Source: Roseomonas sp. (GTDB taxonomy: Bacteria > Pseudomonadota > Alphaproteobacteria > Acetobacterales > Acetobacteraceae). From it: DNA of 64,000 nt. The stretch is taken from the NCBI GenBank assembly GCA_031180725.1, contig JAPSLO010000005.1:186001-250000 (forward strand), given 5' to 3'. Position numbers and translations under genes: made by a program. Shown in pieces: positions 44,701 through 52,842 of this stretch. The notes below the pieces were generated by a model that saw only the letters and a program-made list of their open reading frames with translations, was not told the DNA's origin and ran no database searches. The first letter of the stretch is position 1, and each line of letters starts with the position of its first letter.

Positions 44701-44916
44701 GAAGGCGTGGTGCGCCGCGGCGCCGGCGTGCGCCTGCTGCGCGACGGCGTGGTGATCCACCAGGGCGAGCTCAGCACGCTCCGCCGCTTCAAGGATGACG
44801 TGAAGGAAGTGACCAGCGGCTACGAATGCGGCATGTCCTTCGCGAACTACAACGACATCCGCGTCGGCGACCAGATCGAGTGCTACGAGACGGAGACGGT
44901 GGCGGCCGAACTCTGA
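41719..44916 (+). CDS. infB: translation initiation factor IF-2
   Basis: GTPase that places initiator tRNA on the ribosome, 1065 residues, at the long end for bacteria because of its N-terminal region. The N-terminal 430 residues hold an Ala/Glu-rich coiled-coil stretch (about 115-195) and Gly/Arg/Pro repeats (about 240-360). Then come the IF2_N domain, the G domain with GHVDHGKTS near residue 571, [12 protein letters not shown] and NKIDKPG, and domains II-IV. The ATG overlaps the ylxR stop (ATGA). A second start at 41752 ([10 protein letters not shown]) could give a shorter form. Confidence 0.97.
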   Translation: MTDERSGSDRRMSDQNDQDAGKGRLSLRPGGRLDLGKTVDGGSVRQSFSHGRSKVVQVEVVKKRPAPGASGPAKPGAPTAAPAARPAGGGAGPRPPTGAQASNAAPGKPPVGTRPLTQAELAVRQRVLEEQRRAQAQREREERERQALMVRSAAEEAARRAEEEAAARRAAEEAAARQAEEERRRAAAAEEAARAAPPPPAPEPAPPAPAAAAPPPPPPPAAPAPARPEARTEARPEASRPAPRPEGGYGGPRRDDYAPRREGPSGARGDYGGPRRDFGDRAPGGAPRGDYGGPRRDFGDRAPGSAPRGDYGGPRRDGAPSGPRGDYGSGPRPAGGGYGGPRPAGPGGPRPAGGAPLRSGRPGPVPTGIGPRRPSGTGFGVPPGPPPDAPSKLSLRPRTGRDEDRRSGLGPDAKKGGTPVPPRKNTLAGPGRREGRIDIGAAIEGEDERTRSIASMRRARERERRQQELARLRSGAERVVRDVVVPETITVQELANRMAARGGEVVKALFRMGVMATLTQSIDADTAELVVQEFGHRVRRVAEGDVEMGLEGTEDEAEELLPRPPVVTIMGHVDHGKTSLLDALRQADVAAHEAGGITQHIGAYQVTLPDGGRVTFIDTPGHEAFTAMRARGAGVTDMVVLVVAADDGVMPQTIEAISHAKAANVPIIVAVNKIDKPGVRPERVKQELLQHEIVVESLGGETQEVEVSATQKINLDKLLEAIQLQAEILDLRANPDRAGEGTVIESKLDRGRGPVATVLVQRGTLRQGDIVVAGAEWGRVRAMLDDKGRQLKEADPSLPVEILGLSGVPAAGETFVAVEDEGRAREISEFRQRKNREKQVAAMQAGRGSLNDMLARIQAGAQKEVAVVVKADVQGSAEAIAVTLGKIGNEEVKVRVLLSAVGQITESDVQLAKASDAVIVAFNVRATTQARELAQREGVDIRYYSIIYQVADDIETLVRGKLAPVQREKFLGYAQILQVFEVKRVGNIAGCRVTEGVVRRGAGVRLLRDGVVIHQGELSTLRRFKDDVKEVTSGYECGMSFANYNDIRVGDQIECYETETVAAEL
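42523..42663 (+). repeat. 60-bp in-frame tandem repeat inside infB
   Basis: Two complete 60-bp units (42523-42582 and 42583-42642) and a partial third encode a 20-residue Gly/Arg/Asp-rich unit beginning [12 protein letters not shown]. The units differ at only a few bases, suggesting recent duplication; related degenerate copies flank them. Confidence 0.9.
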
Positions 44917-44939
44917 CCGCCCCGTCCAGATACCGAACG

Positions 44940-44979
44940 GAAGGGGCGCGGTCGCATCGGCCGCGCCCCTTCGGCTTTT
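44940..44979 (+). terminator. terminator-like hairpin between infB and rbfA
   Basis: A perfect 12-bp stem (44940-44951 with 44961-44972) is followed by GGCTTTTC. It sits in the 77-bp gap between two genes of the same operon, so it may attenuate rbfA or stabilise the infB 3' end. Confidence 0.6.
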
Positions 44980-44993
44980 CGAGGGAGGCCCCA

Positions 44994-45413
44994 ATGGCCC
45001 GCAAGCAGACCGCGAAAGGGGGCGAGAGCCTCGGCCCCAGCCAGCGCCAGCTTCGCGTCGCGGAGGAGGTGCGCCACGCGCTTTCCTCGGTCTTCGCGCG
45101 CGAGGCATTCCGCGACCCCGACCTGCACGACCTGCACATCACCGTCACCGAGGTGCGGGCGAGCCCCGACCTGAAGCACATGACCGCCTTCGTCAGCGGC
45201 CTGGGCCGCGACCTGACGGAGGCGCAATTCGCCGGGCTGCGCCGCGTCTCGCCCTTCCTGCGCAAGCAGGTGGCCCAGGCGGTGCGGCTGAAATTCGCGC
45301 CGGAACTGCATTTCCAGCCGGATACGGCGCTGGATTACGCGATGAAGATCGACGCGGTGCTGCGCCGACCGGAAGTGCAGCGGGACCTGCAGCCGAAGGT
45401 GGAGGAGGAATAG
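44994..45413 (+). CDS. rbfA: ribosome-binding factor A
   Basis: 30S maturation factor of 139 residues with a KH-like fold. Motifs are SQRQLRVAEEVRHALSSVF, HITVTEVRASPDLKHMTAFV and LRKQVAQAVRLKFAPELHF, ending in an acidic tail. The ATG at 44994 has a GGGAGG site; a longer upstream frame would overlap infB. It follows infB after 77 bp and converges with a hybrid kinase gene; truB, its usual neighbour, lies beyond that kinase. Confidence 0.95.
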   Translation: MARKQTAKGGESLGPSQRQLRVAEEVRHALSSVFAREAFRDPDLHDLHITVTEVRASPDLKHMTAFVSGLGRDLTEAQFAGLRRVSPFLRKQVAQAVRLKFAPELHFQPDTALDYAMKIDAVLRRPEVQRDLQPKVEEE

Positions 45414-45415
45414 GC

Positions 45416-45477
45416 AAGGGCGGCTTCCAAGGGGCTTACCCCCCACCAGGAGGCCAGCCGCCTGCGCCTCCCTCCGT
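45416..45477. repeat. fragment of the convergent-gene element
   Basis: GGGCGGCTTCCAAGGGGCTT and following bases match the left end of element B (30270 region), with later sequence diverged. It sits between the converging rbfA and hybrid kinase genes. Confidence 0.5.
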
Positions 45478-45501
45478 CCGGCGATGAGCGGGGCCGCGCC
45501 C

Positions 45502-47370
45502 TCACCCCTGCCCGATCCGCGCCCCCTCCGCCCGTCCCACCACCGACAGCAGCGCGGCCCGGTCCAACGGCTTGGTCAGGTGCCCGTCCATCCCGGCAGC
45601 CAGGCACTCCTCCACCTGCTCCTGCATCGCGTCGGCGGTGAGCGCGATGATCGGCACATGCGGCCCGCCGACCTCCAGCGCGCGGATCCGCCGCGTCGCC
45701 TCCAGCCCGCCCATGCCGGGCATGTGCAGATCCATCAGCACCAGGTCGAAGCTGCTGCGGCGCACCGCTTCCACGGCCTCAGCGCCGTTCTCCGCCAGTT
45801 CCACCTCATGGCCGGCGGCCTCCAGCAGCACGCGCGCCACCAGGCGGTTGGGCGCGATGTCGTCCACCACCAGCACGCGGCGTCGCGGCACCGCCTGGCC
45901 GGCACCGGCCAGGCGCGGCGCCGCCCGTGCAGGCGTCGCGGCCATTGCCCCACCCTCCGCCTCCGCCAGCGGCAGTTCGATCCAGAACAAGCTGCCACGG
46001 CCATCCGGGCCTGTGTCGCAACCGATGCTGCCCCTCATCGCCTTCGCCAGCGCCGCCGAGATCGCCAGGCCAAGCCCCGCACCGCCGAATTCCTGGCCGG
46101 GCGATGTCTCAAGCCGGGTGAAATCCTGGAACAGCAGGGATCGCCGCTCGGGCGCGATACCCGGCCCGGTATCCGTCACCTCCATGCGCCAGGCCTGCTG
46201 CCCGGCCACCCGCAAAACGCGCAGCCGCACCTCGCCGCCCGGCGGGGTGAACTTCAGTGCATTGGAGAGCAGGTTCAGCAGCATCTGGCGCAGCCGCGTC
46301 GCATCGCCCAGCACCACATCGGGCGCATCGGATGCCAGAGACCATCCCAGCCTGATGTCCTTCGCCTGGGCCTGCGGCCGCACCAGGGAAATGCAGCCCT
46401 CGATGAAGCCGCGCAGCGGCACGGGGCTGCGCCGCAATTGCAGCTTCCCGGCCTCCACCGTCGCCAGGTCGAGGCAGTCATTGGCCACCGCGAGAAGATG
46501 CCGGCCCGCCCGCTCCAGCGTCTGCGCCTCCTCGCGCTGGTCATCCGTCAGCCGCGGGTCCTGCGCCAGCGCCTGCGCCAGCCCCAGCACGCTGTTCAGC
46601 GGAGTGCGCAGCTCATGGCTCATCCGCGCCAGGAAGCGCGACTTCTGCTCGCTGGCCTGGGCTGCCGAATCCCGCGCTGCGATCAGGTTGCTGCGCGACT
46701 GCGCCTCCGCCAGCTCCTTCGCCATGGCCAGCAGTGCAAAGGCCATGCCGACCACATGCAGCAGCGATTCCAGCGTCAGCAGCGAGAACCAAGGGCCGGA
46801 GGGCAGGGAGAAGCCTCCCGCCGGCATCGGCCAGAGCAGCACAAGAGGCCCGCGCACGGCATAGAGCACGCCATGGATGGCCAGCAGCGTCACCGCGATC
46901 CAGCGCGCCGCGAGTGGCACGGGCTGCTCCCGCCGCAACTCCGCCGCCGCCGCCAGGCAGTAGATGGCGTTGATCGTCGCCGAAAGCGTCGTCCGCGCCG
47001 GGAGTGAGACATAGAAGGCCGGCACTTGGCAGGCGAGGAGCCACACCGCCGCCCCGGCCGCCACCAGGGCGGCGCTGGTGCGGCGCCCGCCCACGGCGCG
47101 CATGGTGGACCAGATCAGCCCGTAGCCCACCATCAGCATGCTGTTGGCGATATCGATCGAGAGGAAGTTCGGCAGGTTCCCCCTCGCCCCGGCCAGCACC
47201 AGGCCCAGCATCCCCAGCAGATAGGCGGCGCCGAAGCGCAGGAGCCCCGGCGGCCGGTCCTTGTGCCGCCCCAGTACGAGGAACAGCACGCCGAGTAGCC
47301 CGGTCACGGCCGCAGTCGCAACGAACAGGGTGAGCACGTCGAGGCGCAAGGTGTTCTCCCGGGCGGCCAT
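45502..47370 (-). CDS. hybrid sensor histidine kinase with receiver domain
   Basis: Membrane hybrid kinase of 622 residues. The N-terminal 215 residues contain about six or seven hydrophobic helices with short loops, an integral sensor region. A coiled-coil linker leads to the phosphoacceptor His252 in RMSHELRTPLNSVLG, an ATPase domain (LLNLLSNALKFTPPGG, TDTGPGI, GGAGLGLAIS) and a receiver (VLVVDDIAPNR, phosphoacceptor Asp in DLVLMDLHMPGMGG, Lys in HLTKPL). No output domain or partner is adjacent. It is transcribed against the rbfA and truB genes, splitting that cluster. Confidence 0.92.
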   Translation of the reverse strand: MAARENTLRLDVLTLFVATAAVTGLLGVLFLVLGRHKDRPPGLLRFGAAYLLGMLGLVLAGARGNLPNFLSIDIANSMLMVGYGLIWSTMRAVGGRRTSAALVAAGAAVWLLACQVPAFYVSLPARTTLSATINAIYCLAAAAELRREQPVPLAARWIAVTLLAIHGVLYAVRGPLVLLWPMPAGGFSLPSGPWFSLLTLESLLHVVGMAFALLAMAKELAEAQSRSNLIAARDSAAQASEQKSRFLARMSHELRTPLNSVLGLAQALAQDPRLTDDQREEAQTLERAGRHLLAVANDCLDLATVEAGKLQLRRSPVPLRGFIEGCISLVRPQAQAKDIRLGWSLASDAPDVVLGDATRLRQMLLNLLSNALKFTPPGGEVRLRVLRVAGQQAWRMEVTDTGPGIAPERRSLLFQDFTRLETSPGQEFGGAGLGLAISAALAKAMRGSIGCDTGPDGRGSLFWIELPLAEAEGGAMAATPARAAPRLAGAGQAVPRRRVLVVDDIAPNRLVARVLLEAAGHEVELAENGAEAVEAVRRSSFDLVLMDLHMPGMGGLEATRRIRALEVGGPHVPIIALTADAMQEQVEECLAAGMDGHLTKPLDRAALLSVVGRAEGARIGQG

Positions 47371-47582
47371 CGCCCGGAGCGCAGGAAGGGCAACGGATTC
47401 GACAACCGGCGATTGTCATAGCCGCCGCCCCGCCCGGCGGGGAGGCACATTCCGCAAGCGTGCCCACCGCCCGCTTGTCCTCAGCCCGGCAGCGCCTTGC
47501 GGGAATCCTCGCGGCTTCGGCCTCTTCGCGGGGTGAACCCGCTGGCATTCCGTGCTAGCCCCCCGGCCCTCTCCTGAGGTGG

Positions 47583-48620
47583 ATGATGAGCGAACGGATG
47601 GGGGGCGGCGGCGGCCGCCCTGGCGGGCCAAGGGGCGGTGGATCCGGCAATCGGGGGCGCAGGCCCCACCGCAAGCCGAAGGGCCGCCCGCTGGATGGCT
47701 GGCTGATCGTGGACAAGCCCTCCGGCATCGGCTCGACCGATGTCGTGAACAAGGTGAAGCGCGCCTTCCAGGCGCAGAAGGCCGGCCATGGCGGCACGCT
47801 CGATCCGCTGGCCACCGGCCTGCTGCCGGTCGCCTTCGGCGCCGCCACCAAGACCGTTCCCTATGTGATGGACGGCACCAAGACGTATCGCTTCACCCTG
47901 CGCTTCGGCGAGGCGCGGGACACGGACGACGCCGATGGCCAGGTGGTGGCCACCAGCGAGGCACGCCCGACGGACGAGCAGATCCAGGCCGCCCTGCCCG
48001 CCTTCCGCGGCGATATCATGCAGGTGCCGCCCGCCTTTTCCGCCATCAAGATCGCCGGCGAGCGCGCCTATGACTTGGCGCGCGAAGGCCAGGTGGTGGC
48101 CATCGCGCCCCGCCCGGCGCGGGTAGACCGTTTCGAGCTGATCGAGCGCCCGGACGCCGACACCGCCATTTTCCACGTCGAATCCGGCAAGGGCGTCTAT
48201 ATGCGCTCGCTCGCGCGGGACCTGGCGCAGGCCTGCGGGACGGTAGGGCATATCGCAGCCCTGCGCCGGCTGCGGGTCGGCCCCTTCCGGGAAGAGCATG
48301 GGATTCCGCTGGACAGGCTGCTCGTTTCCGGCGATACGCCCCCTCCTTCCCCGGACCTCCTGCTTCCGGTGACGACCGCGCTGGCCGACATCCCGGCACT
48401 GGCCGTCAACGCAGCAGAGGCCATCCGCCTTCAGCAGGGCCAGGCCATCAACCTGGTGGAACTGATGGGCCGGATTCCGGACGATGCCGATCCCGATGGG
48501 GGTCTGGTGCGGGCCATGGCGGGGGGGCGCCTGCTGGGACTTTGCCGGCTGGAGGAAGGGTGGCTGCAGCCCGAAAGGCTGCTCACCGGCTCCGGCGACA
48601 GGTTCGCGGGCGAGGATTGA
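47583..48620 (+). CDS. truB: tRNA pseudouridine(55) synthase
   Basis: Makes pseudouridine 55 in the T-loop of tRNAs; 345 residues. A Gly/Arg-rich basic N-terminal tail (about 1-35) is unusual in length. The core begins LDGWLIVDKPSGIGSTDVVN, has the catalytic Asp74 in GGTLDPLATGLLPVAFG, then KTYRFTLRFG and VESGKGVYMRSLARDLA. rpsO follows after 22 bp. The usual rbfA-truB link is broken here by a kinase gene on the other strand. Confidence 0.94.
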   Translation: MMSERMGGGGGRPGGPRGGGSGNRGRRPHRKPKGRPLDGWLIVDKPSGIGSTDVVNKVKRAFQAQKAGHGGTLDPLATGLLPVAFGAATKTVPYVMDGTKTYRFTLRFGEARDTDDADGQVVATSEARPTDEQIQAALPAFRGDIMQVPPAFSAIKIAGERAYDLAREGQVVAIAPRPARVDRFELIERPDADTAIFHVESGKGVYMRSLARDLAQACGTVGHIAALRRLRVGPFREEHGIPLDRLLVSGDTPPPSPDLLLPVTTALADIPALAVNAAEAIRLQQGQAINLVELMGRIPDDADPDGGLVRAMAGGRLLGLCRLEEGWLQPERLLTGSGDRFAGED

Positions 48621-48642
48621 ACCCGAGCCATAGGACAAGGCG

Positions 48643-48912
48643 ATGTCGATCGACCAGGAGCGCCGCGCGGCGCTCATCAAGGAATATGCCACCAAGCCCG
48701 GCGACACCGGCAGCCCCGAGGTGCAGGTGGCCCTGCTCTCCGAGCGGATCTCCGGCCTGACCGAGCACCTGAAGACGCATCCGAAGGACTTCCACAGCCG
48801 GCGCGGCCTGCTGGTGCTGGTCGGCCAGCGGCGTGGTCTGCTGGACTATGTGAAGAAGAAGGACCAGGCGCGTTACGAGAGCCTGATCAACCGCCTCGGC
48901 CTGCGCCGCTGA
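48643..48912 (+). CDS. rpsO: 30S ribosomal protein S15
   Basis: Small ribosomal protein binding 16S rRNA, 89 residues, the standard length. Signature [27 protein letters not shown], then [21 protein letters not shown] and LGLRR at the end. It is followed by an intrinsic terminator and then by a CsbD gene on the opposite strand; pnp, its neighbour in most bacteria, is not here. Confidence 0.97.
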   Translation: MSIDQERRAALIKEYATKPGDTGSPEVQVALLSERISGLTEHLKTHPKDFHSRRGLLVLVGQRRGLLDYVKKKDQARYESLINRLGLRR

Positions 48913-48940
48913 CCGCGGCGCGCCTGGCACCAACATGAAC

Positions 48941-48978
48941 AAGGCCGGAGGGGCGGTGCCCTTCCGGCCTTTTTCTTT
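48941..48978 (+). terminator. intrinsic terminator after rpsO
   Basis: A 9-bp stem (AAGGCCGGA with TCCGGCCTT) is followed by TTTCTTTG. It should end the truB-rpsO transcript. Confidence 0.85.
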
Positions 48979-49230
48979 GTCCTGCCCTCAGACACCGGAC
49001 GCCGCCTCCGGCGGCTTGGATTGTGCGCCTGGTTGCATTGTGCGCCTGGGCGCTGAGGCGCTGGGCCGGGCGGTCGTCCTGCGCGGGCGCCCTTCGGGCA
49101 CCAAGGGCCTGTGGCGCCCGGCCCCGCTCCTTCGCTCGCGAGGGCTTCGACGCCAAGCTATCGGAAACCGAGTTTGGCTGGGGCGGGGCCGCAGAGAACT
49201 GCGGCTCTCTCGTCCCGCTACCCCGTCGCG
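48979..49230. other. intergenic region with short repeats
   Basis: No gene seen. It holds the GC hairpin GCCGCCTCCGGCGGCTTGG also found at 22485, and two adjacent copies of ATTGTGCGCCTGG starting at 49020 and 49037. Confidence 0.6.
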
Positions 49231-49425
49231 TCAAACCCTGTCCTTGCCGTCCACCGCGTCGCGGACCTTGTCCTTCGCGCCACCGACGGTGTTCTGCACC
49301 TTGCCCTTCGCCTTGTCGGCGCGGCCTTCGGCTTCCAGCTTGGCGTCGCCCGTCACCTCGCCGGCGGCCTGCTTCATGCCGCCCTTGATCTGGTTGCCCA
49401 TACCCTTCAGGCGATCCTTGTCCAT
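49231..49425 (-). CDS. CsbD-family stress protein
   Basis: Small hydrophilic protein of 64 residues. The opening MDKDRLKGMGNQIKGGMKQA and repeated GEVTGDAKLEAEGRADKAKGK pattern are typical of the CsbD/YjbJ family, whose members are induced by general or osmotic stress and are probably disordered or helical. Starts at the ATG at 49425, with GGGGAG 8 bases upstream; a GTG at 49434 is less likely. Exact function unknown. Confidence 0.92.
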   Translation of the reverse strand: MDKDRLKGMGNQIKGGMKQAAGEVTGDAKLEAEGRADKAKGKVQNTVGGAKDKVRDAVDGKDRV

Positions 49426-49505
49426 GCGTGGCACTCCCCGTGGTTCACACTCGGCGGGATTGCCGGGCGTTCGCAGTCAGAACGCGGTCATGGAGCGGAA
49501 GGTTC

Positions 49506-50849
49506 TCAGCCTGTAGAGAGCGTCATCATCGCGGCATCCACCGCATCGCCGAAACGCTCCACGATCGTTTCCACCTGCGCGGGCGTGACGATGTAGGGCG
49601 GCGCCAGCAGCACATGGTTGCCGCGCCGGCCATCGATGGTGCCGCCCATCGGGTAGCAGGCCAGCCCTCGCTCATAGGCCGCGGCCTTCACCCGATCATG
49701 CAGCGCCAGCGCCGGATCGAAGGGCGCCTTGCTGGCGCGGTCGGCAACGAATTCCACCGCCCAGAACAGGCCGCGGCCGCGGATGTCGCCGACATGGCGG
49801 TGGTTGCCCAGCCGCTCCACCAGGCGCCGTTCCAGCAGCGCGCCCATGGCTTTCACGCTGTCCAGCAGCTTCTCCTCGCGGATTACCTGCTGCACCGCCA
49901 GCGCCGCGGCGGCCGCCATCGGATGCGCCTGGTAGGTATGGCCATGCATGAAGGCGCCGGAGCCATCGCGGATCGCCGCCACCACACGGCCGGCGATCAG
50001 GATGCCGCCCACCGGCTGGTAGCCGCCGCCGAGCCCCTTCGCCACCACCTGGATGTCGGGCGTGATGCCCTCCTGTTCCCAGGCATGCATGGTGCCGGTG
50101 CGGCCCATGCCGCACATCACCTCGTCCAGGATCAGCAGCGCGCCGTAGCGGTCGCAGATCTCCCGCACCGCCTTGAAGTAGCCGGGCAGCGCGGTGACGC
50201 AGCCCAGCGTCGCGCCCACCACAGGCTCCGCGATGAAGGCGGCAACGTTGCGCGGACCCAGGCGCTGGAACTCGGCTTCCAGCTCGGCCACCAGGCGCGC
50301 GACATAGTCCTCCTCGGACTCGTCATCGCGCCGGTCGCGATAGGCGTAGCAGGGCGAGACATGGCTGAAGGCGTCGGCCAGGACGGGCATGTAGGGCGCG
50401 CGGCGCATCGCATTGCCGCTGGCCGCCAGCGCGCCGAGCGTATTGCCATGGTAGCTCTGCCGCCGCGCGATGAAGCGGCTGCGCTGCGGCTCGCCGCGTT
50501 CCAGATGGTATTGCCGCGCCATCTTCAGTGCCGCCTCGGTGGCTTCGCTGCCGGAGGAGCAGAGATAGAGATGCGTCAGCCCGCCCGGCTGGTCCGCCAG
50601 CACCAGATCGGCCAGGGCCTCGGCGCTTTCGCAGGAATAGAGCGAGGTATGGGCGTAGGTGATCTTCTCCATCTGCGCCCGCATCGCCGCCAGCACGCGC
50701 GGATGGCCATGGCCCAAACAGGCTACCGCCGCGCCGCCCGATCCGTCGATGATGGTGCGGCCGTTGGAGTCGTGGATGAAGATGCCCTCGCCCCGTAGGG
50801 CGAGCGGAGGGTCGGCGCGCAGGTTGCGCTGGATGAGGCGGGATTTCAC
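49506..50849 (-). CDS. class III aminotransferase, aspartate/omega type
   Basis: PLP-dependent transaminase of 447 residues acting on an amino group distant from or beside a carboxylate, substrate not predictable. It begins NLRADPPLALRGEGIFIHDS, has LYLCSSGSEATEAALKMARQ (PLP phosphate site), ILDEVMCGMGRTGTMHA (Asp near the ring nitrogen) and the Schiff-base lysine in VVAKGLGGGYQPVGG. Start codon is GTG with GGGAG upstream. Similar genes often act in beta-alanine, taurine or polyamine breakdown. Upstream lies a decayed gene. Confidence 0.9.
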   Translation of the reverse strand: MKSRLIQRNLRADPPLALRGEGIFIHDSNGRTIIDGSGGAAVACLGHGHPRVLAAMRAQMEKITYAHTSLYSCESAEALADLVLADQPGGLTHLYLCSSGSEATEAALKMARQYHLERGEPQRSRFIARRQSYHGNTLGALAASGNAMRRAPYMPVLADAFSHVSPCYAYRDRRDDESEEDYVARLVAELEAEFQRLGPRNVAAFIAEPVVGATLGCVTALPGYFKAVREICDRYGALLILDEVMCGMGRTGTMHAWEQEGITPDIQVVAKGLGGGYQPVGGILIAGRVVAAIRDGSGAFMHGHTYQAHPMAAAAALAVQQVIREEKLLDSVKAMGALLERRLVERLGNHRHVGDIRGRGLFWAVEFVADRASKAPFDPALALHDRVKAAAYERGLACYPMGGTIDGRRGNHVLLAPPYIVTPAQVETIVERFGDAVDAAMMTLSTG

Positions 50850-50883
50850 TGCGGTCGGTCTCCCGAGGTGGCGCGCAGAAGGA

Positions 50884-51314
50884 TCATGCCTGCTTCGACG
50901 CGGAAGTCACGGGCGTTTGGGCAAGGAGCCGCAGGAGCTCCGCCTCCGCCTGGCGCACATCGGACATGCCGAAGAACCCGGTACGTGTTTCGTGTAGCCT
51001 GGCTTCGCCCCGATATCGCCGCGTGATCTCCAGAAAGAGCAGATCGCCGGAGTCGTCCGGGCGCTCATGCCGGTCCACGCCGCCGACGCCGCCCGCCAGA
51101 GCGCCAGCGGCGTCTGGACCCCGAGCACGACACCGGCGGTGAGAAGCAGCCACCCGGGCAAGGCAGCGTGGGCCGCCACGAGTAGCGCCATGCTCAGGAC
51201 AATGGGCAGGACGCCGCCAAGCGTCATCAGCAGATGGCTCCGCGCGAAAGCGCGGGGATCGGGCTGTCCGTACCAATGCAGATGCTCGTCGGCTCGAAGT
51301 TCGCGCCGCAGCAT
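50884..51314 (-). pseudogene. decayed PH-domain-like membrane protein (internal deletion and frameshift)
   Basis: The first part, from an ATG at 51314, reads MLRRELRADEHLHWYGQPDP and two hydrophobic helices, then stops making sense after about residue 80. In the next frame the sequence continues as DRHERPDDSGDLLFLEITRR and ends TGFFGMSDVRQAEAELLRLL. Both pieces fit one protein family I know from related bacteria, with the connecting segment (transmembrane end and PH-like core start) missing. I infer a deletion of roughly 30-50 codons that also shifted the frame near 51070. Not functional as written unless a frameshift occurs. Confidence 0.6.
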
Positions 51315-51345
51315 CGCGATGCCGGCCGAGCCGGCGTTCGATTTG

Positions 51346-51516
51346 TCAGGCGAGTCGGTCGTGAAGGGGCTTCCCGGGTGCAGGTTCCCCCTCCATCAAG
51401 CGGAGGATAGCGCGCTCGGCCGCCAGCATATCACTGAGGCCGTCGAAGCCGATCCTATGCTCGACGCGATGGGGCCAAGCTTGCAGGACTTGGCTCAGCA
51501 CCTTCAGATTGCCCAT
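51346..51516 (-). CDS. short hypothetical open frame, doubtful
   Basis: A 56-residue frame (MGNLKVLSQVLQAWPHRVEH start) between the nucleoside transporter and the decayed gene, same strand. A longer version begins at 51567. Composition is mixed and plausible for protein, but I recognise nothing and there is no clear ribosome site. It could be a remnant like its neighbour. Confidence 0.3.
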   Translation of the reverse strand: MGNLKVLSQVLQAWPHRVEHRIGFDGLSDMLAAERAILRLMEGEPAPGKPLHDRLA

Positions 51517-51588
51517 TTCGCGCGCACGTTCCGCCCACCGAACGCCGCGGATGGCGTTGCGCCGCAACGGCGGGGCGCTGGGCGAGCG

Positions 51589-52842
51589 TCACGGCGCGGT
51601 CAGCATGCCCACCACCGCCCCGGTCATGCAGCAGGCGATGCTGGCGGAGACGAGGGAAGGCATTCCCAACCGCACGATGTCGGCCCGCCGCTCCGGGCAC
51701 ATCGCCACCATGCCTCCCAGCATGATCCCGACCGAGCCGAAATTGGCGAAGCCGCACAGCGCATAGGTCAGGATCAACCGCGACCGCACATCCAGCCCCA
51801 GTCCACCGGAGGTCCCGAGCTCCAGATAGGAGACGAACTCGTTCACCACCACCTTGGTGCCGAGCGAGGTCGCGACCGTCATCGCCTGCTCCACCGGCAC
51901 GCCCATGGCCAGCGTCAACGGCCAGAACAGGAAAGCGGCGATCCGCTGCAGGGTCAGCCCGGTGACTGGCTCCAGCATTATGTTCACCAGCGCGACCAGG
52001 GCGACGAAGACGATCAGCATCGCCATGATGCCCAGCAGCAACTGCAACCCGTCCAGCGTGCCGCGAGTGATCGCCTCCATCGCGCTGTCGTAGATCGGGG
52101 GCGCCGCGGTGTCCTGCGCCACGATCGCCGCGGCATCCTCGCGCCGCGGCGGCATCATCAGCAGCGCGGCCAGCACCGACGCCGGCGCGGCAATCAGGCT
52201 GGCCGCAAGCAACTGCCCCGCCGCATCGGGCACGACGGGCGCGATGAACAGCGCATAGACCACCAGCATGTTGCCGCTGATGGTGGCCAGCCCCGCCGTC
52301 ATCACCACGAACATCTCGCTGCGCGTCAACCCGGCCAGCCAGGGGCGGATCAGCAGCGGCGCCTCCACCATGCCGACGAAGACATTGGCGGCGACCGAAA
52401 AGCCTGTGGCGCCGCCAATGCCGAAGACGCGCGTCAGCACCTTGCCCAGCGCGCTGATCACCACCGGCAGCACGCGCCAGTGATAGAGCAGCGCGGACAG
52501 CGCGCCGACCACCAGAATCAGGGGCAGCGCCTGGAAGAACAGCACGAAGCTGGCGCCAGGGGTCTTCTCTTCGTACGGCAGCGGCGCGCCGCCGAGAAAG
52601 CCGAAGACCAGGCTGGTGCCCTGCTTCGTCGCCGCCGCGAGGGCATTCACCCCGTCACCCAGCCATTCGAACACCAGGCGGAAGACCGGCACATGCAGCA
52701 GCAGCGCCGCCAGCACGACCTGCAGCCCCAGCCCCACTGCCACGACGCGCCAGTTCACCCCTCGGCGGCAGCCACCCAGCAGCCAGGCCAGCAGGCAGAG
52801 CGCCAGCAGGCCGGCGGCGGATTGCAGTTGCAGCAAGCTCAT
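51589..52842 (-). CDS. nupC: concentrative nucleoside transporter (NupC/CNT family)
   Basis: Ion-coupled nucleoside importer of 417 residues with about nine helices. Family motifs: FVFGFLGG-type region (SLVFGFLGGAPLPYEEK), FFQALPLILVVGALSALLYH, the substrate-site GIGGATGFSVAANVFVGMVE with AP, and GTKVVVNEFVSYLEL with SRLILTYALCGFANFGSVGI near the end. The start overlaps the rmuC stop by four bases (ATGA), so the two are co-translated. Downstream genes on this strand appear decayed. Confidence 0.93.
   Translation of the reverse strand: MSLLQLQSAAGLLALCLLAWLLGGCRRGVNWRVVAVGLGLQVVLAALLLHVPVFRLVFEWLGDGVNALAAATKQGTSLVFGFLGGAPLPYEEKTPGASFVLFFQALPLILVVGALSALLYHWRVLPVVISALGKVLTRVFGIGGATGFSVAANVFVGMVEAPLLIRPWLAGLTRSEMFVVMTAGLATISGNMLVVYALFIAPVVPDAAGQLLAASLIAAPASVLAALLMMPPRREDAAAIVAQDTAAPPIYDSAMEAITRGTLDGLQLLLGIMAMLIVFVALVALVNIMLEPVTGLTLQRIAAFLFWPLTLAMGVPVEQAMTVATSLGTKVVVNEFVSYLELGTSGGLGLDVRSRLILTYALCGFANFGSVGIMLGGMVAMCPERRADIVRLGMPSLVSASIACCMTGAVVGMLTAP

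Noticed and set aside
39421-45108. An 1895-codon open frame on the minus strand opposite nusA-ylxR-infB
   Set aside because: It is antisense to three well-recognised genes; its translation is rich in His, Arg and Gln and has no domain. Long antisense frames are expected at this GC content.
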